From RGIG1828 sp045592485 (GTDB lineage: Bacteria; Bacillota; Clostridia; UMGS1810): a stretch of 7,257 bases of DNA. The notes below the pieces were generated by a model. It saw only the letters and a list, made by a program, of their open reading frames with translations, was not told the DNA's origin and searched no databases. The position numbers were made by a program, and so were the translations under genes. The stretch is taken from the NCBI GenBank assembly GCA_045592485.1, contig JAZNUS010000020.1:1-7257 (forward strand). The letters run 5' to 3'. Below, piece after piece: positions 1 through 6,916 of this stretch (within the stretch, counting starts at the first letter, position 1; every line of letters begins with the position of its first letter).

Positions 1-67
1 CTTCCCCACCAAGGGGAAGCCTTTCGCTTTAGCCTCATTTGTTATTAGCTCGATAAATTCCAATTTA
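1..67 (-). repeat. MITE-like dispersed repeat, left copy (cut by the window edge)
   Basis: Bases 1-67 are the exact reverse complement of 7079-7145, with no mismatch in 67 bases; the match ends one base further in. The outer end forms a hairpin, CTTCCCC (1-7), loop ACCAA, GGGGAAG (13-19). The remainder is AT-rich and carries no reading frame of note. The right-hand copy continues outward into a second hairpin, so this copy is probably truncated only by the window boundary. I recall similar GGCTTCCCC...GGGGAAGCTG hairpin repeats as abundant in gut Clostridia genomes, which makes a non-autonomous miniature element the best guess. No transposase lies between the two copies. Confidence 0.8.
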
Positions 68-70
68 TCA

Positions 71-100
71 CAAAAACCGACGGCTTGCCTGCCGTCGGTT
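71..100 (-). terminator. Rho-independent terminator of the SLH protein gene
   Basis: A perfect 10-bp stem, AACCGACGGC (75-84) and GCCGTCGGTT (91-100), encloses a 6-base loop. Read on the minus strand, the stem is followed by a T run (GGTTTTTG). It lies 84 bases beyond the stop codon of the SLH gene and just inside the left repeat, so it most likely ends that transcript. Confidence 0.85.
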
Positions 101-184
101 CTGTTATCTGATTTGCAGATTATTGGAGAGTTATATTTTATTAATATTTAATTTATATAAAGTTCAGGATTCGTTACTACATGC

Positions 185-2746
185 TTATTTTACAACAACA
201 AATTCTTTAACGCTGTCCTTGTAAATTCTCACAAAGACTCTTGAACCGTTGTTTTCATACACATCAAGGTCTGAGGCATCGCCAAGTGTGAGCTTGTTTT
301 TGGAAATCTTGGTGTCAAACACATAAACCCTTGCATCGCCAACAGAGTAGTTTTCTGCTTTGCCGTCACCAACCTGAATGTTTACGGAATCTGAAAATTT
401 CTTTGTCACTTTTCCGTAAATTGTCACATGGTCGTCGGAAAGGTTGTTTTTGAACTCTTCATCTTTTTTAGATGCATCAAAGAGAAGCTCAATTGCATCC
501 GCATTGCCTTTTGAGTTTGTTCTGAACTGAATTATATCCCCCTGACCGAGAAGCTTTCCGCCCTCTTTCACAAACACCTTGTCTGTTTCAGAAACAATCG
601 CAATTTCCTTGCCCTCTGAAAACGCATAGAGCTTGTGAACAGGCTCGCCGTCTTTTCCTGTTACTGATGTGATGGAGTCAACAACTGCCACGGATGATGC
701 TTCGTCGGGCTTTGCCTGAGAGTTGGTAACGATGATTACCCCTGCTCTGTAGTCCTCGGTCACATCAAAAATCTGAACATTGTAGAGACCGCCGTCTGTG
801 AAAATGCTTTTGTCTCTCATGGAATATTCCGATTCCTTGCCGCCCTCAGGGAGGTCGAAAATGAGGGTTTTGTCGCTGACGGTAATGTTCATAGCCGATG
901 TTACAAGCTTTGAAGATGATGCTCTGTAAACAACATTTTCCTCAGATACATTTCTTGTAAATTCATTTTCGTTAATGCTTTCCGAATCGCTGAAGGTGTT
1001 AACCCTTGTTACAAGTCCTTTTGAGTTGGTTTCAAAGGTTATAAGCTTTCCGCTGTCACCGATTTTGGTAAGTGCTTCCTGAGGTGTGAGGGCCGATGAG
1101 GAGTTTACTCTGATTTTGTCTGAGGCATCAACAATTTTGGTTTCGCCCTCTTTTGTAAACACCTTGAGCTTGAGTCCTGAATCCATGCCTGTTGAAAGGG
1201 AGGCTTTTATGAGGTAGGCATAGTTGGAGCTTTTTGCAGTTTTTCCGTTGACTGCGGCAATTCTGCCCTCGTAGTCAAGGTAGAAGGTACCCTCGTCACC
1301 AAGGCGTATGGGTTCCTTGTAGTTGGATGCGGTTTTATATTTTTCGCCGCCGATATAAACATATTTGCCGTCGGTTTCGGTCACCTTGCCGCTGATGCTT
1401 TTCTGAACTGCAGTTGCATAGATAAGGCTTGAATCCTCGCTCTTTGTAACTGTGAGAACATCCCATTCCCTAAGGTCTTTAACGGTGATTTTTTCGCTTC
1501 CTTTTTCAAGGATTACGGTTTTGGTTTCGTCCTCGGTGTCAAGCTCAAGAGTACCGTTGCCGTATTTGTCGGTGATTTTGTGTGTTGAGGGATAAACCCC
1601 ATCAACAACATAGTTCTGAGTTTCATTTATGAATACAACATCATATTTTTTGTTGGAGTCGGAATCAAGGAGAACAATTGAGCCTGAGTCAATGGCTTTA
1701 AACTTGTCCTTGGTTGATGCTTTTCCGTTGTACATATAGAATGCTTCGCCGTCAATTGAAGCCTTAAGGGTTTTAGAACTGTTTTCTTCATCTTCGTAGT
1801 AGTGAAGAATTGAGTCTTCAATTTTATATATCGATTCGGCATCAACTGTAAGCACACTGTTTTCGCCTGCTGTGGGAACAGCCGCCAGAAGTGTCTGAGC
1901 TTTTGAACCTGCCTTGGCAGTAACATAGGCATCAACGGTGAAGCCGAGAATGCTTCTTATGTCGGCACTGCCTGCTTTAAAAACTCTGCCGCCAATTTTA
2001 ATTTCATCCTTTTCAACGGCATCTTCGCCTCTGAGAGCCGAAGAGCCAATTGCTTCGACCTTGCCCACGACAAGTTCACCGTTCAGCTTGTCGGCAAGAA
2101 GAGTTTTGTCGCTCACCTGATAGTCAACCTTGTCGCCAAAGCCTGTCTGCTCCATAAGATTGATTGTGAGTGCATTGTAGGCAAGCTTTGCAACATCGCC
2201 TCTTTCAATAAGCTCGCTTGCACTGCCGGGCACTCCCTTGGTAAGTCCGATTGACGATGCCGTGCTCATATAGCCCGAGGGGTAGCCCCCTGCGGCTGCA
2301 GCTTTTGGCTCGTAGCCAAGGGCTCTTACGATTATTGCCACTGCCTCGCTGTATTTTATCTGGTCATCGGGTCTGAAGTCGCCGGTGTCATCACCGATAA
2401 CAAGCTTCTGACCGCTTGCCACATTAATGAATCCTCTTGCCCAGTGGTCCTTGTCAACATCGGGGTAGATGCTTATGTCTTTAGAGGACTGAGCAACATC
2501 GGAAAGTCCCATCAGGGCAACTCCCACTTTTGTAACCTCCGATCTTTTTATGGGGTCATTGGGTCTGAATGTGCCACTTCCTGCATCACCAACCATAATT
2601 TCCAGAGCACCCAGAACGGTTGCTTCGGTTTCGATGTCAGTGCCTATGGCGTCAGAAGGAATTGATGCAAAGGATACTGATGCAAACATTGAAGCGGCAA
2701 GAGATACAGCCGCTGCTGATGAGATAAGCTTTTTAAACTTGTACAT
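185..2746 (-). CDS. secreted S-layer homology (SLH) domain protein
   Basis: An 853-residue exported surface protein. It begins with a signal peptide (basic KFKK, then a hydrophobic stretch, with a likely cut after SFA at residue 27). Three SLH domains follow at about 33-81, 94-145 and 153-195. Degenerate forms of the TRAE motif are seen as KRSEV, KYSEA and ERGDV, and FRPND or FRPDD precede the first two. In other bacteria, SLH triplets bind pyruvylated secondary cell-wall polymer, so this protein is expected to be held non-covalently on the wall. The remaining roughly 650 residues are beta-rich, Lys/Asp/Ser-rich and match no enzyme I recognise. Several stretches share a GKV...IGG...Y/F pattern and may be diverged repeats. 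There is no LPXTG motif or C-terminal membrane segment. The start is supported by GGAGG 9 bases upstream. It has its own promoter and terminator and is unlikely to be co-regulated with the TCA genes. It could be an S-layer structural protein or a wall-associated accessory protein. Confidence 0.9.
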   Translation of the reverse strand: MYKFKKLISSAAAVSLAASMFASVSFASIPSDAIGTDIETEATVLGALEIMVGDAGSGTFRPNDPIKRSEVTKVGVALMGLSDVAQSSKDISIYPDVDKDHWARGFINVASGQKLVIGDDTGDFRPDDQIKYSEAVAIIVRALGYEPKAAAAGGYPSGYMSTASSIGLTKGVPGSASELIERGDVAKLAYNALTINLMEQTGFGDKVDYQVSDKTLLADKLNGELVVGKVEAIGSSALRGEDAVEKDEIKIGGRVFKAGSADIRSILGFTVDAYVTAKAGSKAQTLLAAVPTAGENSVLTVDAESIYKIEDSILHYYEDEENSSKTLKASIDGEAFYMYNGKASTKDKFKAIDSGSIVLLDSDSNKKYDVVFINETQNYVVDGVYPSTHKITDKYGNGTLELDTEDETKTVILEKGSEKITVKDLREWDVLTVTKSEDSSLIYATAVQKSISGKVTETDGKYVYIGGEKYKTASNYKEPIRLGDEGTFYLDYEGRIAAVNGKTAKSSNYAYLIKASLSTGMDSGLKLKVFTKEGETKIVDASDKIRVNSSSALTPQEALTKIGDSGKLITFETNSKGLVTRVNTFSDSESINENEFTRNVSEENVVYRASSSKLVTSAMNITVSDKTLIFDLPEGGKESEYSMRDKSIFTDGGLYNVQIFDVTEDYRAGVIIVTNSQAKPDEASSVAVVDSITSVTGKDGEPVHKLYAFSEGKEIAIVSETDKVFVKEGGKLLGQGDIIQFRTNSKGNADAIELLFDASKKDEEFKNNLSDDHVTIYGKVTKKFSDSVNIQVGDGKAENYSVGDARVYVFDTKISKNKLTLGDASDLDVYENNGSRVFVRIYKDSVKEFVVVK

Positions 2747-2755
2747 AAAAAGTTT

Positions 2756-2760
2756 CCTCC
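2756..2760 (-). promoter_or_regulatory. ribosome binding site of the SLH gene
   Basis: GGAGG in the context AAAAGGAGGAAAC, 9 bases before the ATG at 2746. It is a near-perfect anti-16S match, consistent with high expression of an abundant surface protein, and it fixes the start codon that gives an intact signal peptide. Confidence 0.85.
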
Positions 2761-2786
2761 TTTTAAAATTTGCACATCAGGTCAAA

Positions 2787-2806
2787 AAAGCTTTGTCGAA
2801 AGCTTT
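2787..2806 (-). other. small AT-rich hairpin in the SLH leader
   Basis: Two copies of the self-complementary octamer AAAGCTTT (2787-2794 and 2799-2806) are separated by 4 bases. On the minus strand the second copy runs into a total of six T residues. In RNA this can fold as an 8-bp stem with a CGAC tetraloop followed by a U run, between the predicted start of transcription and the ribosome binding site. It resembles a weak attenuator, but with only two G-C pairs its stability is doubtful. It may instead stabilise the 5' end of the mRNA. Confidence 0.3.
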
Positions 2807-2831
2807 GTTATTTTGTCCTGTCTCGAGATAT

Positions 2832-2860
2832 ATCTTACAGTATATACCCCCGGATATCAA
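2832..2860 (-). promoter_or_regulatory. candidate sigma-A promoter for the SLH gene
   Basis: On the minus strand, TTGATA (2860-2855, 5 of 6 to consensus) is followed after 17 bases by TAAGAT (2837-2832, 4 of 6). Spacing is ideal and the position is just after the terminator of the upstream operon. The predicted start near 2825 leaves a leader of about 80 bases. This rests on hexamer matching alone. Confidence 0.5.
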
Positions 2861-2880
2861 CCCACAATATATGGAAATAC

Positions 2881-2914
2881 AAAAGCTGTATGCCACCTCC
2901 GGCATACAGCTTTT
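2881..2914 (-). terminator. terminator of the aconitase-hydrolase-icd operon
   Basis: A perfect 14-bp inverted repeat: AAAAGCTGTATGCC (2881-2894) and GGCATACAGCTTTT (2901-2914) around a 6-base loop. It starts 19 bases after the icd stop codon. The stem is flanked by A4 and T4 within the pairing, so it could work in both directions, but no converging gene exists here. It separates the TCA operon from the SLH promoter. Confidence 0.85.
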
Positions 2915-2933
2915 AACATATGAATCAATTTTA

Positions 2934-4145
2934 TTAAAGAAGCTTTTCAAGTCTTACTGCAACCTCTTTAAGGAAGGTTTCTGTGTCAACCTTCTGTTTG
3001 TTTTCGAGGTTTGAAAGAAGATAGAGGTCTCCGGTCATAACGCCTTCTTCAATTGTCTGAATTGTAGCTTTTTCAAGCTTGTCGGCAAACTCGGAAAGCT
3101 CAGGAAGAGAGTCAAGCTCGCCTCTTTTTCTGAGGGCGCCTGTCCATGCAAAGAGTGTTGCAACGGAGTTTGTTGATGTTGTTTCACCCTTGAGGTGCTT
3201 GTAGTAGTGACGCTGAACAGTTCCATGAGCAGCCTCATATTCATAGACGCCTTCGGGAGAAACGAGAACCGATGTCATCATAGCGAGTGAACCGTAGGCT
3301 GTTGCAACCATATCACTCATAACATCACCGTCGTAATTTTTGCAAGCCCAGATGTAACCCCCCTCGGAGCGAACAACTCTTGCAACTGCATCGTCAATGA
3401 GTGTGTAGAAATATTCAATTCCTGCGGCGTCAAATTTTTCTTTGTATTCATTTTCAAAGATTTCTGCAAAAATGTCTTTGAAACGGTGGTCATACTTTTT
3501 GCTGATGGTGTCTTTTGTTGCAAACCAAAGGTCCTGCTTTGTGTCCAGTGCAAAATTAAAGCAGCTTCTTGCAAAGCTTGAAATTGATTTGTCGGTGTTG
3601 TGAAGTCCCTGAATAACACCGTCGGTGCCGTTGAAGTCGTGAATGAGCTGACGGGTTTCATTGCCGTCTTTGTCGGTGCACACAAGCTCACATTTTGAAC
3701 CTTCTGCCACCTGCATTTCAGTGTTTTTGTAAACATCGCCGTAAGCATGACGGGCAATGGTGATGGGTTTTGTCCAGGTGGGGATGTAGGGAGTGATGCC
3801 CTTAACAATGATGGGAGTTCTGAAAACAGTACCGTCGAGGATTGCTCTTATGGTGCCGTTTGGAGATTTCCACATTTCCTTGAGGTTGTATTCTGTCATT
3901 CTTGCCGCATTGGGAGTGATTGTTGCACATTTAACTGCAACGCCATATTTCTTTGTTGCTTCTGCAGAATCAAAGGTAACCTGGTCGTGTGTTTCGTTTC
4001 GGTATTCAAGACCAAGGTCATAATAATCTGTCTTGAGGTCTACATATGGAATAAGGAGAATATCCTTAATCATTTTCCATATGATTCTTGTCATTTCGTC
4101 TCCGTCCATCTCAACGAGGGGAGTTTTCATGGGTATTTTAGCCAT
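2934..4145 (-). CDS. icd: NADP-dependent isocitrate dehydrogenase (eukaryotic-like type)
   Basis: A 403-residue cytoplasmic enzyme that decarboxylates isocitrate to 2-oxoglutarate with reduction of NADP. The whole length resembles the animal IDH1/IDH2 subfamily rather than E. coli Icd. Recognisable elements are VEMDGDEMTR (11-20), CATITPNAAR (73-82), SPNGTIR (94-100), Arg109, and ARHAYGDVY with Arg132 and Tyr139; through Tyr139 the numbering equals that of human IDH1. Further on are the catalytic lysine in TKDT (Lys211), LIDD (249-252) and the metal-binding YDGDVMSD (Asp274, Asp278). GTVQRHY (308-314) supplies the Arg-His pair (312-313) that contacts the NADP 2'-phosphate in IDH1, supporting NADP over NAD. 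No key residue is missing. It is the last gene of the operon, starting 13 bases after the hydrolase stop. The ribosome binding site AAAGGATGA overlaps that stop codon, which suggests translational coupling. Confidence 0.95.
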   Translation of the reverse strand: MAKIPMKTPLVEMDGDEMTRIIWKMIKDILLIPYVDLKTDYYDLGLEYRNETHDQVTFDSAEATKKYGVAVKCATITPNAARMTEYNLKEMWKSPNGTIRAILDGTVFRTPIIVKGITPYIPTWTKPITIARHAYGDVYKNTEMQVAEGSKCELVCTDKDGNETRQLIHDFNGTDGVIQGLHNTDKSISSFARSCFNFALDTKQDLWFATKDTISKKYDHRFKDIFAEIFENEYKEKFDAAGIEYFYTLIDDAVARVVRSEGGYIWACKNYDGDVMSDMVATAYGSLAMMTSVLVSPEGVYEYEAAHGTVQRHYYKHLKGETTSTNSVATLFAWTGALRKRGELDSLPELSEFADKLEKATIQTIEEGVMTGDLYLLSNLENKQKVDTETFLKEVAVRLEKLL

Positions 4146-4146
4146 T

Positions 4147-4160
4147 TATATCATCCTTTC
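4147..4160 (-). promoter_or_regulatory. ribosome binding site of icd, shared in sequence with aconitase
   Basis: GAAAGGATGATATA on the minus strand lies directly before the icd ATG and includes part of the hydrolase stop TGA (4159-4161). The same 14 bases precede the aconitase gene (6896-6909). The ATG inside it is in frame with icd but reads ATG ATA TAA and stops, so translation must begin at the next ATG at 4145. This settles the icd start. Confidence 0.75.
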
Positions 4161-4950
4161 ATTCAAGTTCATATTTGTAGGGGGTTCCGATGAATCCCAC
4201 CTGCGAAAAATCTTTTGGGTATTTTCTGATTATGTAGTCAATGTAGGACATAACCATTTTTGCGGTGAGCATGTAGCCTGTGGCTGTCATATGACCAAGG
4301 AAAAATGTCTTTTTGAATTTTTCATCGTATTCGGGAGCATATTTTTCAAGGTCAATGATATATGTGTTTTCGCAAAGCTTTGCAAGCTCTCTTATTTGCT
4401 CATTGAGGCAGGAACGCTTTGCTTTTTTGTTGTCATCCTTCCATGTGGTGTCGTTGGGGAGTGTAACCAAAAAGATTTTTGCATCGGGCTGTTTTCTTTT
4501 GATGTTTTTGATTATTGCTCCATAGTAGTCCATAATGGTCGGAGCTTCGGGCATAACTGCGTTTTCAAACGCACTTTTTGCTTCCCCCACTTCAAGTTTG
4601 CCATTGATGTCATTCACGCCAAGGGCAATGATGTAAGCCTGACAAAGATTATCATAATCAAAAGCCTTGCAGTGAGCCGAAAAGCTCTTTATAAATTCTT
4701 CGGCAGTCATTCCGCCTCTTGAAAAATTATATACCTTGCATCCTGCCTCTCTTGCAATATACTGTCCCCATGAATAGTCATAGAAATCGTGCCAGCCTCT
4801 TATGCCTTCATGGAAGGATTCAAATTCGCCTGAGGAAAGAGAATCACCAATCACACCGATGGTACGGAAAATTCCGCAAAACCCACCGTCAGTCACAAGA
4901 TTGTCAAGGGGTTTTTCGCCCTCTTTACAGTAAAAATCATTAATATTCAT
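4159..4950 (-). CDS. SGNH/GDSL-family hydrolase
   Basis: A 263-residue protein of the SGNH hydrolase superfamily (esterases, lipases, acyl-hydrolases). Family blocks are seen in order. Block I is VIGDSLSSGEF (33-43) with nucleophile Ser37. Block II is NFSRGGMT (75-82) with the oxyanion-hole glycine. Block III is ALGVND (109-114) with Asn113. Block V is FFLGHMTATGY (216-226) with catalytic His220. The usual Asp three residues before the histidine is Phe217, so it may work as a Ser-His dyad or use another acid. I recall firmicute relatives with FFLGGHM at this place, so the lack of Asp seems to be a subgroup trait. There is no signal peptide or membrane segment, which implies a cytoplasmic enzyme. 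The substrate cannot be told from sequence. It starts 12 bases after aconitase and ends 13 bases before icd, so it is surely co-transcribed with both. The placement hints at a link to tricarboxylate metabolism but does not prove one. Confidence 0.85.
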   Translation of the reverse strand: MNINDFYCKEGEKPLDNLVTDGGFCGIFRTIGVIGDSLSSGEFESFHEGIRGWHDFYDYSWGQYIAREAGCKVYNFSRGGMTAEEFIKSFSAHCKAFDYDNLCQAYIIALGVNDINGKLEVGEAKSAFENAVMPEAPTIMDYYGAIIKNIKRKQPDAKIFLVTLPNDTTWKDDNKKAKRSCLNEQIRELAKLCENTYIIDLEKYAPEYDEKFKKTFFLGHMTATGYMLTAKMVMSYIDYIIRKYPKDFSQVGFIGTPYKYELE

Positions 4951-4958
4951 TGTAAGTT

Positions 4959-4964
4959 CTCCTT
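4959..4964 (-). promoter_or_regulatory. ribosome binding site of the SGNH hydrolase, overlapping the aconitase stop
   Basis: AAGGAG lies 8 bases before the hydrolase ATG (4950). Its first two bases are the last two of the aconitase TAA stop (4963-4965), so terminating ribosomes sit on the next initiation site. This arrangement favours translational coupling and near-equal output of the two proteins. Confidence 0.8.
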
Positions 4965-6894
4965 ACATATTCTCTCTTGTGTAGCTGAGAAGTCCGCCGG
5001 CAAGGATTATGTCTCTTGTGCGGTCGGTAAGCTCGCATACACAGGGAATGGAAGCACCGTTTGTTTTGTTCTCAATAACAATCTGTCTGCCGTTTGCAAC
5101 GCAGTCTCTGAGATTGTTGATTACAAGCTCATCACCGAGGGAAATCTTGTCATAATCAGCCTCATTTTCAAACTGAAGAGGAAGGATTCCGGCATTGATG
5201 AGGTTTGCACGGTGAATACGGGCAAAGGACTTAACAAGCACTGCTTTTACTCCAAGATAGAGAGGAGCAAGTGCGGCATGCTCTCTTGATGAACCCTGAC
5301 CGTAGTTTGCACCGCCAACGATGATGCTCTTGCCCATTTCCTTTGCTCTCTTGGGGAAGTTTTCGTCGCAGACAGTGAAGCAATGCTCGCTGATTGCGGG
5401 AATGTTTGAACGGAGAGGAAGAATTTTTGCACCTGCAGGCATAATGTGGTCTGTGGTGATGTTGTCTTCAACCTTGAGTGAACATTTGCATTCAACCGAC
5501 TCGTCGAGAGGCTCGGTTTTGGGGAAGGGCTTGATGTTTGGTCCGCGGAGGATTTCAACCTTGTCCATATCCTTTTCATCACAGGGAAGCTCAATCATGT
5601 TGTCGTTGATAATAAATTCTTCGGGCATTTTAAATTCGGGCATTTCGCCAAGGCTTCTTGGGTCTGTGAGTACGCCCATAATTGCAGATGATGCGGCAAC
5701 TTCAGGAGATACAAGGTAAATCTGACCGTCTTTTGTGCCCGATCTGCCTTCGAAGTTACGGTTGAAGGTACGAAGTGAAATACCCTTTGAGTTTGGCGAC
5801 TGTCCCATACCGATGCATGGACCGCATGCACTCTCTAAGATTCTTGCACCTGCATCAATCATAACAGCCAGCGCACCGTTTTGGGCAAGCATATTGAGTA
5901 CCTGCTTTGAACCCGGGGCAATGGAAAGGGAAACATCGGGGTGAACGGTTTTGCCCTTTAAGATGTGGGCAACCTTCATCATATCCTGAAGAGAGGAGTT
6001 TGTGCAGGAGCCTATGCACACCTGGTCTATTTTCATCTCTCCAATTTCGGAAAGGGTTTTAACATTGTCGGGCATATGAGGACAAGCCGCCATGGGTTCA
6101 ATTTTTGAAAGGTCAATATCGATTACTTCGTCATACACTGCATCTTCGTCTGCCGAAAGCTCTACCCATACATCTTCTCTTTTCTGAGCTTTAAGGAACT
6201 GCTTTGTAATTTCGTCGGAGGGGAAGATTGAAGTTGTTGCACCAAGCTCTGCACCCATGTTTGTGATTGTGGCACGCTCGGGAACAGAAAGGGTTTTAAC
6301 ACCTTCGCCTGTGTATTCAATAACCTTGCCAACGCCGCCTTTAACTGACATTCTTCTGAGAACCTCTAAGATAACATCCTTTGCGGCACACCATGAGCCA
6401 AGCTTTCCGGTGAGGTTAACCTTAACGATGTTGGGGTAGGTGATGTAGTATGTACCGCCGCCCATTGCAACTGCAACATCAAGACCGCCTGCACCGATTG
6501 CAATCATACCGATACCGCCGCCTGTGGGTGTGTGGGAGTCGGAGCCGATGAGGGTTTTTCCGGGAATGCCGAAGCGCTCCAGGTGAACCTGATGGCAGAT
6601 GCCGTTGCCGGGACGGGAGAAATATATTCCGTGTTTTTTGGCAATTGAACCGATGAAACGGTGGTCGTCAGCATTTTCAAAGCCCGACTGAAGGGTGTTG
6701 TGGTCAATGTAGGCAACTGAACGCTCGGTTTTAACTCTCGGAATACCGATTGCTTCAAATTCAAGATATGCCATTGTGCCTGTGGCATCCTGGGTGAGAG
6801 TCTGGTCAATTCTTATGCCGATTTCTTTTCCTTTCTCAAAGGTGCCGTCAACTGTGTGGGCTTTGAGAATTTTTTCCGTAAGTGTTAAACCCAT
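4963..6894 (-). CDS. acnA: aconitate hydratase (aconitase), Aquifex-type
   Basis: A 643-residue [4Fe-4S] enzyme that interconverts citrate and isocitrate via cis-aconitate. The large domain carries GSDSHTPTGGG (117-127). The cluster ligands are expected to be Cys297 in IGSCTNSS and Cys357 and Cys360 in ACGPCIGMG. The C-terminal swivel domain has DNITTDHIMPAG (477-488) and GQGSSREHAAL (532-542), with the serine and arginine that bind substrate. The length suits the shorter mitochondrial/Aquifex-like group rather than the roughly 890-residue AcnA/IRP or AcnB forms; the gene symbol is therefore used loosely. Related isopropylmalate dehydratases have separate large and small subunits, so that reading is unlikely, and the neighbouring icd supports aconitase. 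An in-frame ATG at 6903 would add three residues (MIY), but it lies inside the ribosome binding site AAAGGATGAT. The ATG at 6894, giving MGLTLTEKIL, is preferred. It is the first gene of the operon, behind a strong promoter and a triple repeat. Confidence 0.95.
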   Translation of the reverse strand: MGLTLTEKILKAHTVDGTFEKGKEIGIRIDQTLTQDATGTMAYLEFEAIGIPRVKTERSVAYIDHNTLQSGFENADDHRFIGSIAKKHGIYFSRPGNGICHQVHLERFGIPGKTLIGSDSHTPTGGGIGMIAIGAGGLDVAVAMGGGTYYITYPNIVKVNLTGKLGSWCAAKDVILEVLRRMSVKGGVGKVIEYTGEGVKTLSVPERATITNMGAELGATTSIFPSDEITKQFLKAQKREDVWVELSADEDAVYDEVIDIDLSKIEPMAACPHMPDNVKTLSEIGEMKIDQVCIGSCTNSSLQDMMKVAHILKGKTVHPDVSLSIAPGSKQVLNMLAQNGALAVMIDAGARILESACGPCIGMGQSPNSKGISLRTFNRNFEGRSGTKDGQIYLVSPEVAASSAIMGVLTDPRSLGEMPEFKMPEEFIINDNMIELPCDEKDMDKVEILRGPNIKPFPKTEPLDESVECKCSLKVEDNITTDHIMPAGAKILPLRSNIPAISEHCFTVCDENFPKRAKEMGKSIIVGGANYGQGSSREHAALAPLYLGVKAVLVKSFARIHRANLINAGILPLQFENEADYDKISLGDELVINNLRDCVANGRQIVIENKTNGASIPCVCELTDRTRDIILAGGLLSYTRENM

Positions 6895-6895
6895 A

Positions 6896-6909
6896 TATAT
6901 CATCCTTTC
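6896..6909 (-). promoter_or_regulatory. ribosome binding site of aconitase (decides the start)
   Basis: GAAAGGATGATATA on the minus strand, identical to the site before icd. The ATG within it (6903) would have no ribosome binding site of its own, whereas the ATG at 6894 is correctly spaced. With icd, the match extends over 17 of 18 bases through the start codon. Confidence 0.75.
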
Positions 6910-6916
6910 GCTATAA

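Noticed and set aside
106..120. Small hairpin ATCTG/CAGAT near the left terminator
   Set aside because: Only a 5-bp stem without a T run. The 10-bp stem at 75-100 explains termination well enough.
2895..2900. GGAGGT in the loop of the operon terminator on the minus strand, resembling a ribosome binding site
   Set aside because: No start codon with a reading frame follows within usable distance, so it is probably coincidence.
2550..3014. 154-residue open frame on the plus strand spanning the SLH start, promoter and terminator
   Set aside because: It crosses a perfect terminator hairpin and a promoter region, lies antisense to the signal peptide and SLH1 coding region, and resembles no family.
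4033..4722. 229-residue open frame on the plus strand opposite the hydrolase and the icd start
   Set aside because: It is antisense to two well-supported genes, and the translation is rich in Cys, Phe and Ile, as expected from complementary codons. No ribosome binding site or family resemblance was seen.
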